Below, in pieces: positions 47,403 to 59,600 of a stretch of 64,000 bases of DNA; positions within the stretch are counted from its first letter, which is position 1; each line of letters opens with the position of its first letter. The position numbers and the translations under genes were made by a program. This DNA is from Volvariella volvacea V23. Its lineage: Eukaryota > Basidiomycota > Agaricomycetes > Agaricales > Pluteaceae. The notes under the pieces were generated by a model, which worked only from the letters and a program-made list of their open reading frames with translations, searched no databases and was not told the DNA's origin. The DNA is taken from assembly GCA_000349905.1 (NCBI GenBank), contig KB722742.1:1034671-1098670 (forward strand). The letters are read 5' to 3'.

Positions 47403-49891
47403 TTAGGCGTTGGAAGATTTTTCGACTTCACTGCGCTGTTCTTTAACGTCTTCCATCTCGTGCATTCTGTCGATCAGGTGAGGTCTCCAGCCTGGCGAGT
47501 TCCATGGCTTGACGCCAGAGCGATACAATTCGTCAACCTGAAACACAGTTGTCACTCGACAGGCCTTCAGAGATACGGATGCAACTGACCTCTTCCAAGC
47601 TCAGTCCTTTGGTCTCAGGGATGAAGAAGTATACATATACGTATCCGAAAATGAGCATGCCAAAGAAGATCAGGAGGATAAGGGGCCCGATTCTGCAGTG
47701 GGAGATTACATCAAGGTCGTTGACATGTTAGATCGAGAATCATACCTTGCTGCAATTCTCGGTGCAAAGAAGGACAACAAGAAGTTCCAGAGCCAGTTGC
47801 TTGCGCTACCGAGGGCAATTGCCTTCGGGCGAACGCGCAGGGGGAATGATTCGCCTGATCATTTTGTTCAGAGTGTGCCTCGATGTACCTATCAGCAAAA
47901 TCTTACCAAGGTATACCCATCTAAATGCCGAAGGAGGTTAGTGGTGATAGTTGGGAGTTTGCAGCATACTTACGGTGTTGGACCCCAGAAAACAGAGAAT
48001 GAGAACACGTGAAGGACCGCAAATGCGATTAGTGTATCACCTGGATTGCAACCTTGAACTTTATTCTACGCAGAAACGGCAAAGTAAACCTACCGCCTGC
48101 ACGATTTCTCGCTGTCAATAGCTCTTTTGGTGTATGCGCTGGTGCTAGCGTGAAATGGCCCACGAGTCCAGCCTGCGTCGATGTCAATCATAGAGAAATG
48201 TTGACTAGATAGATGCACCCTACTATGATTGCGCATCCGGCCTCCATCAGGGCACCAGTTAATAGAGACTACGGATATGTGTTCAGTAGACGAACAAATG
48301 AAGAAAAGGAAGCGCTTACCCTCCGACGGCCCCAAGTTTCGATCAAGCGCTGCATAAACAACAGGATAAGTAGGAGTTATATGGGGGATTGATAGTACTA
48401 ACCAATGCAGGAATCGTTCCTGCCACTGACACAGCCCCGAGTATAGTTTGGATGACATATGGAGACAAGCTGACGGAAGATAAGCCTCACTACTAACGCT
48501 GATGGGAGCTTTACATACTTTGTACCAGCACTTTGGAAGAATGTATCACCATAATAGTCTACGTCCACGCAAAATCAGCTCTGCGTAGGATTTATGGGGG
48601 ATCGGTCGCTTACAGTAAAAATTCTGTCCGTTTAGTTGCTGGATAAACTGCAGCATCATTCCGTTTGTGGTGCGTTTCCATAAAAAGTTTCGGTCCGAGA
48701 AGCATTCTGCCCAAGTGGCCTTCCCGCCTTCGTTCTCAGCGTTGATGCTGTACTGAAGTTCTTTTACTAGTTCATCGACCAAAGGGTCATTCACAGGCAC
48801 GCCGTTAAGATCAGCGACAACCGCGTGTGCTTCTTCTGTTCTCCCGGTTCCTAGGAGGTGACGCCTGGGACGATTCAGTCAAATGGGAGTAGAGGGAGTC
48901 GATGGCGTGACACTTACGGCGACTCGGGAAGGAAGAAAATCCCGGAGAGTAGGATCAACCCCCAAACTAGTTGGAGACCAACAGGAATCCGCCACGACGC
49001 GGAGTTATTCAGGTGATGAGTGGCCAGATCGAACACATAGCTGAGGAAGAGGCTACATGGACTGTAAGCAATAATTATGGCGTTGTGCCTGTTATATCAC
49101 TCACCCGATAATGATCTGCAATTGGTATAACACTAATAGAGTCCCACGCAATTTCTTTGGGGCAGTTTCACCATTATAAAGCCTTGAACCGCGTCAGAAT
49201 GTGCGCAACTATTCTGTTCAAGATACGTACGGAACAATGGCTATAGAGATGGTGCCATGAGAAAATGCCACAGCACGTAGACTTTATACACACCTGATAG
49301 AGCGCCAACTCCCAGTCCTGCAATAAACCGGCCGATGGTTATTTGCGCCATTGAATACTCCGTCCCTGTCTGAACAGCCACGCCGACGGTGAAAATGGCC
49401 GACCAGATAAGAATTGAACCTCGGCGGCCAAAGCGATCAGACGTAAAGGCTTGCGCGATTGCGCCGCTACCGGTCCCTCTTAAGTATCTGAGCACCAATG
49501 AGCAGCAGAGAGGACCTACACAAAAGTTCTTTGGATCGAGTAAGATAAAAGATAGCAGAATTAAGGTGAGGAATACTTACCCGGCTGACAGCAAGGAAGT
49601 AATGATGGACTGTCGTGAACTGGATAGGTGGTAGTTGCCATTGGCATCGACCTCCCCGAATCGTCGAATAAAATCTGGCATAATCAAGCATCCTGAAATG
49701 ACTCCAATATCATAACCGAACAAGAATCCTAGAGGCCTCGTCTGAATAAACAGTCTGACAGCGATACAAGAACAATACCTCCTGCAAAAAAGTTAGTGGA
49801 CACTCCCCGACATACAGGTTGGCTGCTCACCAAACGCAATGAATATAGCGAGCTGAATGGCTCTCCTGTTCGTTGGGACAGCGTCCGTCAT
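47403..49891 (-). CDS. MFS sugar transporter (SP family)
   Basis: Plasma-membrane sugar-proton symporter with 12 membrane segments, split by many introns. The start at 49891 gives [20 protein letters not shown], continuing [13 protein letters not shown], then [20 protein letters not shown]. Family signatures are [52 protein letters not shown] and LPESPRHLL. They also include [53 protein letters not shown] and [18 protein letters not shown]. It ends with VEKSSNA and a TAA at 47403. All hallmark motifs are intact. The substrate cannot be fixed; pentose or quinate-type hexose is possible. It closes the CAZyme island and could import the sugars released there. Confidence 0.85.
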
Positions 49892-50483
49892 TTCACCTTA
49901 CCCCACAAAAAGTCGAGGACGTTGGGATCAAGAACCAAAAGAAAAAAAATATAGATGAGCGGACACAGAACGGCTCAGAAGCAGGGGAAGAATCCACGTT
50001 CTGCTCGACTCTCATCCTGCGTGCGACGCTTTAAATGGTACCAGAAGCCCGGGTAACGTATCCATTCCGTGCACTTGTGGTGGAATGGTATCCCGTCGTC
50101 ATTTCTATCAGCTGATGGGGTTCTTTCGGACCGACAGACGGACCGTGTAAGCAGGAACTACAGGGTTGGATACAGTGCTGGGATAAATGCATGTTTAGAC
50201 GATTAGGTTGTGTCTAGAAAGAATTGAGATACCTTTTGGAGTGTAGCGAGAACTTGGAGAAGCGGGGAAATGTTGCGGAAAAGGCATCTGCCAGAACTGT
50301 TTTCCCCATGGGCGTCAAGAACACGACAAGATCAACACGACAGACTATAGATTTCGCCGAAACTAGCCGGGTTTGACTTGCAAAGTGCACTCTGCACTGT
50401 CTGATTACTGGCTTCCTTTTCGAGCCCAGGATGCTAGGTCGCCCCTTCGAGGCTCAGTGGTAGAAAACAAAAAGGAAAAACTA
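49892..50483. other. Promoter side of sugar transporter
   Basis: Upstream region of the transporter. It includes an A-rich patch (49930-49950). No gene seen; a short plus-strand frame (50373-50570) overlaps the tRNA and is not real. Confidence 0.45.
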
Positions 50484-50597
50484 GCCCGCCGCGAGGGTCG
50501 AACTCGCAGCCTTCAGATAATCACAAGATTGTGGAAATTCCTCGGAATTAGCCACGCCGTAAAAGTCTGACGCTCTATCCGATTGAGCTAGGCGGGC
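50484..50597 (-). tRNA. tRNA-Lys(UUU) with a 41-base intron
   Basis: The ends GCCCGCC and GGCGGGC pair as the 7-base acceptor stem. The D arm reads TAGCTCAATCGGATAGAGC, the anticodon arm CAGACTTTTA..ATCTG, and the T arm GCGAGTTCGACCCTCGC. The anticodon is TTT. The intron (50519-50559) sits one base after the anticodon, between positions 37 and 38, the standard place in nuclear tRNA genes. The spliced length is 73 bases, right for tRNA-Lys. The intron must be removed by the tRNA endonuclease and the halves joined by an RNA ligase. Confidence 0.9.
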
Positions 50598-50791
50598 TTG
50601 TTTAACCTTATTAATCTAATCCATAAAACCAGTCAAGGAAGTGTATCGTATGTCATACCGAACTCTAATGAGGGTGCTCATGTCTCCGGACAACAGCTTC
50701 GACGTTGGGACAGTTGATAACGCAATCGATTACGGCGAACGCACCGTAACGCCATAATACACAGCTTCTACCCTTCACTATTGCTTACTAT

Positions 50792-52133
50792 CTAATTTGG
50801 AGATACATCTACGACTGTATCATAGAACTCCTTAATAATTCTCTGTTGAGCCTGCCTACCTGTTTCCTCCTGTGACACAGTCAATCCACAATTCCAATAC
50901 AGAGACACATACTCACTGGAGTTGCGCCAATCCCACGAACAACAATGTATTTCCTTCCCGTCAAGACCTCTTCTGTTACGATGCCAAGATCGTCAAGGGA
51001 GGTCGAGGCAAAGACCTCGGGTGCGCCGCAAACAATACCTCCTGCTTCTTGAGCGATTACGGTACCGGCACAGATATCCCATGGCCAGCACCCAATCTCC
51101 CTAACGCATGAAAAGCAGACGCGTTATTCAATATTCATGTATGGGATATGCCTTCTCTCGTAACGCACCAGTATAAATCCAGTCCACCTTCAGCTACGAG
51201 TGCAAAGTTGAGAGCTGCACTTCCAACTGATCGTAACGAGTGCGCCATCTTTCCTCCTTCTACACCCTGAGCAGGATTGCCTGCCAAACGGCCGAATGAC
51301 ACCTCCTTGGCTTCGATGGTGGTTTTTGTACGATCAGAACCCCACTCCACAGCTGATTATATGTCAAAATCGTTATTGCAATCAAGTCATATCGCGTACC
51401 GATGAGAGCTTGTGAAAGCGATGGCAATGGCTTCGGCGGTGAAGCCAATGGAAGCTTGATCGGCTTCGAGTTGATGCCGCGAGTGACGTATGACCCTTTC
51501 CCTGTGATGCCAGTATACTATTTACTGAAGCTTGCATCTAAATAATTCCAAGTAAGACAGGAAATGCTTACGAGGTAGTCGAGAAATGGGTTGTATATCA
51601 CACCCAAAACAGGGCGGCGTTTGTAAATCAACCCTATAGAGATGCATACAAATGGAAAACCATGGATAAAGTTTGTTGTACCATCTATCGAAATTTCAGG
51701 AAACCATAAGCATTAATTGTCTCGCATTCGGGGACGTTTTTACCAATTGGATCAACACAAAACGTAGGATCATCCGTTAGCGGGGCACGAACACCATTCG
51801 AATAGGATTCTTCTCCGATACTTTGGGCATCAACACCGACGGAAGTGCCGGAATCCGAAGCGTAAGCATTACGAGCAGTAAACGATGGATGTTAACTTAC
51901 AAGCCATAGTCCGGATACTTTACTTTCAAGCTCGTCATAACTAGCTCCTCGACTTTGACATCATACTCCGTCACCAGGTCGACAGAGTTCTTCTTCTCCC
52001 CTATCCCAGTTTCTTGTGTACTCGATTGGATAGCTGCGGAGCCTTCCAGGATAAGCTTTCCGGCTTCTCGTGCAAGATTGATGACAAATTCAAGGATATT
52101 TTCCAGATCAGATGGGTAGAGTTCAACCGCCAT
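50792..52133 (-). CDS. Inositol monophosphatase
   Basis: Hydrolyses inositol-1-phosphate to free inositol with Mg2+. The start [20 protein letters not shown] is at 52133. The metal-binding motifs are all seen: [29 protein letters not shown] (joined across an intron ending at about 51691), and [20 protein letters not shown]. Further conserved parts are [33 protein letters not shown] and QEAGGIVCG. The C-terminus reads [16 protein letters not shown] and stops at TAG. Six or so short introns interrupt it. It is divergent from the proteasome gene, sharing a 370-base upstream region. Confidence 0.9.
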
Positions 52134-52504
52134 GTTGTGAAATGAGATAATGAAGCAGTAATCTGATCTGGTGGTTGTGCGAGTTCAAGATGTGCGCGTC
52201 CTGCTTGTGATCGATGTACCCGACAGCCAGTGACGTACACGATGAACAAACAATGGAATCGGCATTAAATCACAATAGCTACTCAACAGGACTGCCACCC
52301 AACATTAACCATATAAAATAACGCACGATCCTAGCATCCATTAGCATTGAGGAACGTGCAAACCTCTGGAGGGGAGGGTTGTGAGATAAGATAAGATTAG
52401 ATGGATAAATCAGTTCCCACGGGATGCTGAACGCGCGTCGAGAACACGCAATTGCAGCCAGAGCTCATTAACACTCTCCTTCGACTCCTCCACCGACAAC
52501 AAAC
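52134..52504. promoter_or_regulatory. Bidirectional promoter, IMPase and proteasome alpha-5
   Basis: Divergent genes leave 371 bases for both promoters. No TATA box close to either start; a gataagataagatta repeat of GATA cores lies at 52385-52398. Confidence 0.4.
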
Positions 52505-53510
52505 ATGTTCTTGACGCGTTCAGAGTACGGTATGCCAGTTATATGCAAGTATAACTACTTGCGCTTACGCCTACGATAACCAGACCGTGGCGTTAACACC
52601 TTCTCACCTGAGGGTCGTCTATTCCAAGGCGAGATCCATCGACATATGACGATCTACCAAAGGGCTGACCCTACCCTCCAACCATAGTTGAATACGCCAT
52701 CGAGGCAATCAAAGTGAGGATTGCATTAATTAGGGCCTCGCCATCTATCCTCTAATACCACGTACTCAACCCTATAGCTCGGCTCAACGACAGTAGGAAT
52801 CCGTACACCAGAAGGTGTAGTTCTCGGTGTCGAAAAACGCGTTCAATCCCCCCTTCTCGAATCCAACTCCATCGAGAAGATTATGGAAATAGACACTCAT
52901 CTCGGTTGTGCAATGTCCGGATTGACCGCGGACGCACGCACAATGATCGATCATGCCCGGGTAACAGCTCAAAATCATTCATTCACCTATGACGAGCGAA
53001 TTAAAGTGGAGAGTGTTACTCAAGCTGTCTGTGATCTTGCGTTGAGATTCGGCGAGAGTGTGCATGATGAAGAAGCTATGATGAGTAGACCGTTTGGCGT
53101 TGCGTTGTTGATTGCTGGGATTGATGAACTTGGGCCTCAGCTGTAAGTGGGCTTAATCTTCTTTCAGGCAACACAGTGTATACTGGTTGGCAGATTCCAC
53201 ACGGACCCATCAGGTACCTTCGTGCGATATGATGCCAAAGCGATCGGGTCTGGATCTGAAGCCGCACAGAGCGAACTACAAGACAAATGGCATAAAGTGA
53301 GATTGGATCCCGACCGCATTTGATTCGCTCTAATCAATGTGTCGATAGCAAATGACACTTCGAGAGGCACAGATACTAACACTCAGAGTGCTGAAGCAAG
53401 TCATGGAGGAGAAGCTTGACCAGCACAACGTGCAGATTGCTCAGGTCACACCAACAGGGTTCGAGATTTTGGATGAAGCCAAGCTGCAGGAGGTCATTGA
53501 AGCCATGTAA
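52505..53510 (+). CDS. PUP2: Proteasome 20S subunit alpha-5
   Basis: Non-catalytic ring subunit of the 20S proteasome. Start [20 protein letters not shown], with the conserved alpha-subunit box, followed by [19 protein letters not shown] and [19 protein letters not shown]. Then come [40 protein letters not shown] and [14 protein letters not shown]. Further parts are [20 protein letters not shown] and the C-terminal [20 protein letters not shown] with TAA at 53508-53510. Several introns; one splits KWHK from [17 protein letters not shown]. Full length. Confidence 0.92.
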
Positions 53511-53656
53511 TTGTCTATACACCCGCCACAATAATTCTATTTTCATTGCATAAGATCATCCTGAGAACCCATGTACATATCCCATGAACCGTTGTGCACG
53601 GCTTTTGTTCGCATTCAATTATTTCAAGCTACCATCGACCTCCATCAGCACATCCG

Positions 53657-54472
53657 TCATAGCAGTGATCTATTATCCCCAGTTACACACCTAGCGATAG
53701 CCTCAACCTCAACCAACACGTCCTTTGGCAGTCTCGCAACCTCCACTGCCGACCTGGCTGGCTTATGGTCCCCGAAGAAGTTTGCATAAATAGCATTAAC
53801 GGCAGCAAAATCATTCATATTCTTCAAAAAAACCTGCATACACGCCGTAGCATCAGCAAATCACTACCCAATCCACCGCAGAAAGCGCTGCAGAGCACTC
53901 ACAGTAGTCTTTACAACCTTTCCCAACTCCGAGCCGCCTTGTTCGACCACAGCTTTCAAGTTTTGCAAAGCTCTCTCTGTCTGGGCTTCGACACCTCCTT
54001 CAACGATTTGAGCAGTTGCAGGATCAAGAGGGATGCATCCTGAACAGAAGAGCAGGTCTCCAACTTTGATGGCTTGCGAGTAAGGCCCGATAGCAGCTGG
54101 GGCGTCTGTTACGAGTTGCCATAGGTCCAATGAGGAACGTTTGGTTGCGTGGATGAGAGAAGCCCGTAGAGGGATGAGTTCCCGAGGTCAGTACGACGTG
54201 CTACCCGGGAGTCAAGGCTACCCACGCTCGGTAGAAACAACTGTCAAGGTAGGATGAGTAGTTGCTTTTGCCGACATGTTTCTTCTTCCAGCGAAAAAGG
54301 TTGAAGTACTTGGAGTGTTTGAGCGTGTCAAGAAAGTTATCGATCTATTCCGGGTCCCCAAGTTTGTCGGAAGTCGAGATCCGAAATTGGCTGCATTTAC
54401 GGAAGGGGTTGTGGCCAACCTCAGACGGCTGCTGGCGCGTAGGGTGCTCGAGTTGAAGACTACTCTAGACAT
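53657..54472 (-). CDS. HMF1: RidA/YER057c family imine deaminase, mitochondrial-type
   Basis: Hydrolyses reactive enamine/imine intermediates from amino acid metabolism. Exon 1 starts at 54472. It encodes [20 protein letters not shown] and more residues rich in Arg, Ser and Thr without acids, a typical mitochondrial presequence, then [20 protein letters not shown]. An intron with donor GTGGGT joins TE to [20 protein letters not shown]. The last exon reads [20 protein letters not shown] and [20 protein letters not shown], with the family's key Arg. The stop is at 53657. The second Met (in RRNMSAK) could serve as start of a cytosolic form, matching the normal 130-residue family length. Confidence 0.87.
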
Positions 54473-55461
54473 GAACGGATAGCGATTTGGAGCACAGGGT
54501 CAAGAAAGCTGCACCAGGGCCCTGAGGGCGTGTTGAACTGAGTTTTTCAAGTCAATGGCCACCCAGGAAAATACTTTTAACCACGAATATTGCAACTTGG
54601 ACGCTCATCTCTAATAAGGTTATGTATTTAGCCCCAAACATTTTAGGAAGTACATCCACCACATAAAACTCCTACACAATTGTAAGGACTACACTACAAA
54701 ATGAATCGTAAGAGCCTCAACTAGAAGCGATCGATAATAGAACTACATTTTGGACCAGGAACAGGACCTTGGCAATCCTGGCCACTTCTGCCTCTCAATC
54801 ACGGGAAAGAAATGATATGTCGTTTGTCTGAAGTCAGATTCTGCTTCTACTAACAAGGAAGCGGGTGGCATCAGACAGCTTGGCAATTCTGCAACATAAC
54901 GCATGCAAGGCGAGATGGCGAGGGGACGGTCCCGGTAGCTGGAGTGTTCTTAAAATTGGCTCTGTAGAAGAATCGCATAGCATCTTCTTCCCACTTTCTA
55001 GGTCGGAAACACTCAGACCAGACGCATATCGTATATTCATCTAAATTATCCTGTGCAGGTTGTTATCATAAGATGGCCGTTAGGCATGAAGTTACCATTA
55101 CATACTGTTGGCCCAAACCAAGCCAAGAGCGAACGAAATGCGTTTGCGACAGTGTGACGATGTTGGACAAATCATGCATGCGGGAACTACGTAGCCCTTC
55201 AAGCAAATCATCATATCCAAACGTCAACAATACCTACTGAAGCGAGTGAAACGTGTCTGTCTGGAGCTGCCTATGCTTCCCTGCTACATCTTCTGGCCTC
55301 CCCCACAAATGAGTATATGCACACCGGAAATATTTGACTTATCCTGACCCGCCGAGCCATAGTTCCAAAGATGCTAGGCACGATGTGAATCGGATGTGTA
55401 AAGGTACAGTATTCGGGTTTGCGCTCAAAAAATCCGTGAAACCGCACATCACGAACACCCG
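54473..55461. other. Intergenic, about 1 kb
   Basis: No gene is supported. A 68-residue minus-strand frame (55040-54834) has no recognisable features. It should hold the upstream region of the RidA gene and the 3' flank of the small gene that ends at 55462. Confidence 0.4.
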
Positions 55462-56067
55462 TTACAACGCATCGATAATCATCTCGTTCTGCTGCCTTGT
55501 AGGAGTCAAGTTAACTCGCCAGATAAATTGTTTCGGTTTCACCAAGAACTGAGCCCCCAACTTATTCAACGTCCCTGCCTTCATCGACGATAGGCACTTA
55601 TCACGCATGCTCGCAGTGCACGGGAACGTCAGATGAATTTTAAACTCTGAATTGGGATTGCGAATGTTGAAGACTGCATATATGTACATGAAACTCTGGT
55701 TGTGGCAATTCAGAGGTCAGACAGACTCACAGGGCTTGATGAAATGCTCATAATAGCATTGTGCAAGGTTGGTGATCCCTGTGGCACTGGAGGAAGCAGA
55801 GGTTATGCGCTCCGAAAGATGTAATAGGCCATTAAGCGACTCCGTCTCACGCATACTGTGACCCAAGGCTCTGGTTGCTACGAGCTTGAGTTTTCGGCTC
55901 CTTGTAGCGCTGTCATGCATCAGCGTTGATTCGACAGCCCTTATTCTTTGATATTGTTGATCAAGTTGGTGAATAAAGCTCTGCAGCCGCATATCCTTGA
56001 CCTTTGACGCGAAGTGATAGGGCAGCAAGAATTTGGGCATGGTGGAACGATAAAAGGGTGAATTCAA
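55462..56067 (-). CDS. Unrecognised small protein, two exons
   Basis: Not recognised. Frame one (56067-55717) reads MNSPFYRSTMPKFLLPYHFA and is helical, with DMRLQSFIHQLDQQYQRIRA and RETESLNGLLHLSERIT. Frame two (55689-55462) reads SFMYIYAVFNIRNPNSEFKI, then TFPCTASMRDKCLSSMKAGT, and ends IDAL and TAA. The short gap between them has GT and AG ends, but the exact donor that keeps frame is not clear (a GTCTGT site fits). The start could be the second Met (MPKF). No leader and no membrane segment. The absence of shadow-type codon bias and the good joining suggest a real gene of about 190 residues, but this is weak. Confidence 0.4.
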
Positions 56068-56653
56068 ATGAGATAAATGTGTGACGGAACTCTGACTAAC
56101 TCAGCGTAGGCGGTGCGTAAACATTGAGTCAAAAAGTGATTTGTCCTGAAGAAGACCTACATTGATTGCTATAGCCAGAAAATAGGAGGCATCGATCATT
56201 TTTCGAGAATTCGATTACTCGATGAAACTAGGCATTTGTCCATTAAGGGCTGTGATCCATGCTTATGAATGTATACGAGTATATATGCAAAAGTTAAACG
56301 GATGACAATGATCAAATGCGGGAGCAGGGACGAACGAGGATGGTGACTTGGACAATGGTAAGAAAGTGAGATTATTAACAGATGAAGCGACCGCGACGAA
56401 GGTATCGTAAAAGGAGACCAGTGAGAGCGCCCTCGAAAGCGTGTTATTAAACATCAAAGAAGTTAAAAGTCCCTTGATCAGGTCAACAATAGATAAGATC
56501 AGCTAAATGTACACACGCATGCTCTCGCCGAGAGGATGCGCAAACGGACTTGAAGAGATGAAGACGCTGAAGATGAGAGCCACGAACGACATAAGCGAGT
56601 GACGGCACCAGGCCGGAATGTAGTCAAGACATGATTAAAGATTAGAAATGCGC
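56068..56653. other. Intergenic
   Basis: Between the small unrecognised gene and the G-alpha 3' end, both on the minus strand. Only short featureless frames are present. Confidence 0.4.
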
Positions 56654-59600
56654 TCAAACGAGTCTTAAACTCCTGAGGTTGCACTTGATTATTATATCGC
56701 GAACTGGACACGAATTGAAATGTCAGCATCATTATATCCCGCGATGGCGATCGTGAAATGCGTACCAGCGTGGATGATGACTTGAGTCCTCGTTGTATCT
56801 GTAACCGTTGTAAAATGGACTACAGACCTCAATGAGATCAAGATCTTTTTAACCTGATGGCAAGCACTCACTAAAAAGTTCGCGTTCCCTGTTAGGCGTG
56901 AACGACTGATGCAAAGCACCGAATTTGTTCCTAAAGTCTATGCGGCGCATATAGTCAGCATATCATCAGACCAACTCTACGGGGACAGAAACTCACAGTG
57001 CGAAACAGACTTGTAATCATTCGATCGATCACCGTAACTTGGCATATGCTGATTGAGTTTAACTCCAGCTTCCAACTTCGCCTAGGTAGATGTGATCGGT
57101 CAGCCTGCTCACATCTTTTCCAATGCGGCCTAGCAAGGCATCGCGATAAACGAAAGAAAGCAAGGCCTAAATGAGAGCAATATGCACGCAATGGGAGGCC
57201 AGTAGAACCGAAATACACCTGCATAAGAACGAGCAACAAAACTGCGGTCGAATCGGACTACGCTACCCCTATCAGGGATGCAACGAAAAGAGAATGATGA
57301 CGAAATCATGACATCGAAGATCTTAATAGAAACCCCGCACAGAACGTGGAAAAGCAGCAAAAAAAGTGTGAACCCAACAGCAAGTGACCAAGGTGTGGGT
57401 CCAAGGGCCAAAGTGTAGAACGGTGCCGAGGGAAATAGAACGAGGTAGGGAGGGGACGAAAGGGGGGAAGTGACCCGTGAAGACGTACCTGCAATAAGTC
57501 ACATTTATTGAGGAATAAGACGATATTGACTTTTGCTAGTAGCTTGTTGCTGACTACTGCCTTCCATAATAGGAGGGAGTCTTCTAGTCTATTGACTGTG
57601 GGGTCCTACAATGACATCAAAAGTTAGAGGTGTCCTATGAGGGGAAAGGAGCATGTACCTCTGCCAGGAACTATGATAGACATATGAAAAGGAGTGCCAC
57701 ATAAGGGTAAGAACACGACAGATATAACTAGAAGCAGACGCGGCAAAATGTTACATACTTGATCGAAAGCCGATATAGGTGCAAGGAATATTATGGCATT
57801 GACTAGAAGCACGGGACGTAAGGTTAGCACAAAACCAAGATAAAGTAACTCCGAAGATAAAGGTTATTGGGTGGGGAAAGGAGTCCACTGGGGCGAATGA
57901 GGGTGTTAGGGAAGTTGAGGGGAGCGAAAATGCTTGTAAATGGAGATAGCGGCGGATGCAATGGCGCTCATAATTTGTGTGGCTCCGTTTGTGATCGCGA
58001 TCGATCCCAACCTGGAGGTAATAGCGGGGAGAATGGAGACAAATACTCACCGTCTTCAAAGTACGGCGCCCAGGCCTGTCGTTGGTTTCTTGTTCCACCA
58101 ACATCGTAGAATATCCATTCAGCCCCACGGTTATCACCCGTGGTAATCGTGAATGAATGCTCCAGTGCTCCCGTCGTTTTCAGCCTCGCTTTGAGAATGT
58201 CCGCTATGGCTCGAAAGTGAGGAATTAATAAGAAAGAGATGAATAAGCGCGCACCATCCGTGGGGATGTACTTCAATGCTGTGATTCTCATAATGTCGTG
58301 GAGATAGCTTTATAACAAAGTCACCATCAGTTCCAGAGACGAAATCAGACCAAGAGCAAACTTACAACCCACTGGACTCCTCCAGCCGCACCTCCTTCTC
58401 CCTAAGTGTCCTTTGCACATGTGGGTCCTTCCAGAGTTCATACATCGCATTTGCACACGCATATAGTGTATGCGCAGGATCGTCCGGATCTTCCCACCAC
58501 CCTTGAATCTCACCCGACCTCGCACTTTTCGGACTACTCGCTTTGCTCCTTAAGGAAAAGGCTTTTTTCCAGTTGATAAACGAGTGGACTGCAATTTCTT
58601 TAGCCTTGCTGCTGGCGGTGCTGATATGGCTACCAGTCCCGTTGGTGGCGGTGTAGGATGATGGCGACGAGGAGATGATACCGGATCCGTTTTCGACAGT
58701 TGGAGAAACGGGAGAAGGATAACATAGCTGTGGGTTGGAAGGTATGATAATATTAGGTGGTTGCCGAGGATTACTGGATACGTGATGTCGGTCGACAACG
58801 TAGGTGTTCACCTCGGAGTACGGGGAATATTCGTATGGCGGGGGTTGCTGATAAGGAGAAGCCGGAGATTGTGAGTACTGCATTGTGCTCAAATTAGAAA
58901 TAGACACCGAGGCCGACGGAGGAAGGCGGATAGCTTCCTCCTCATCCGGACATGACAGAAGTCTGATAAGACGTTCTTCTAGTGCAGCCAAGGGAGCCAG
59001 TCTTCTCTTGTAGCTTTCGTATTTTGGAACCCTTGTGTCCAGAATAGCATCAGGAGGCCTACCACTGGCTGTGATGATCACGTTGGCGGTTTCTAGGCCA
59101 AGACAGTCGAAATCATCTTCATGTTCATCAGGAAGGCCGTCAGCCTCGTTCTCCGGTGAAAGAGCCTCAAGGATCCTGTGAGTGGGGTCCGATCGGAATT
59201 TTGAGTTGGGATTAATGAAAGCCTGACTGGAAGAGAGTACAACACACTGACTTCCGTATGGATTGAACCAAGTTGAGGTAGATTACTGCCCTCCATGCAA
59301 TGCGCTCCGCATGGAAAGCCGATGGACTGTGCAGTAGTTGGAACTCTGAAGGTGGCAAGTTAGTATCACCGGCGCACTGCAAGGATTGTGGGGCATGGAG
59401 GACATCGGAATTAAGACTAGGCGCGTGGCAAGCCAAGAACGAACTCTGGTATCACTGCGCTGTCTTGTCGGACATCATCACTCCCGAGCTCGACAGAAAT
59501 CGGTGTGAGGGTGTTTGTAGCCACTGTGAGAAACGCAGAATTGCAAGGCTCGCATGTGCAGCGGGATGGCTATACCAATGACCCGCAACCCCGTCGGTCC

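Noticed and set aside
50373..50570. Plus-strand frame of 65 residues
   Set aside because: It runs through the tRNA-Lys gene and has no protein features.
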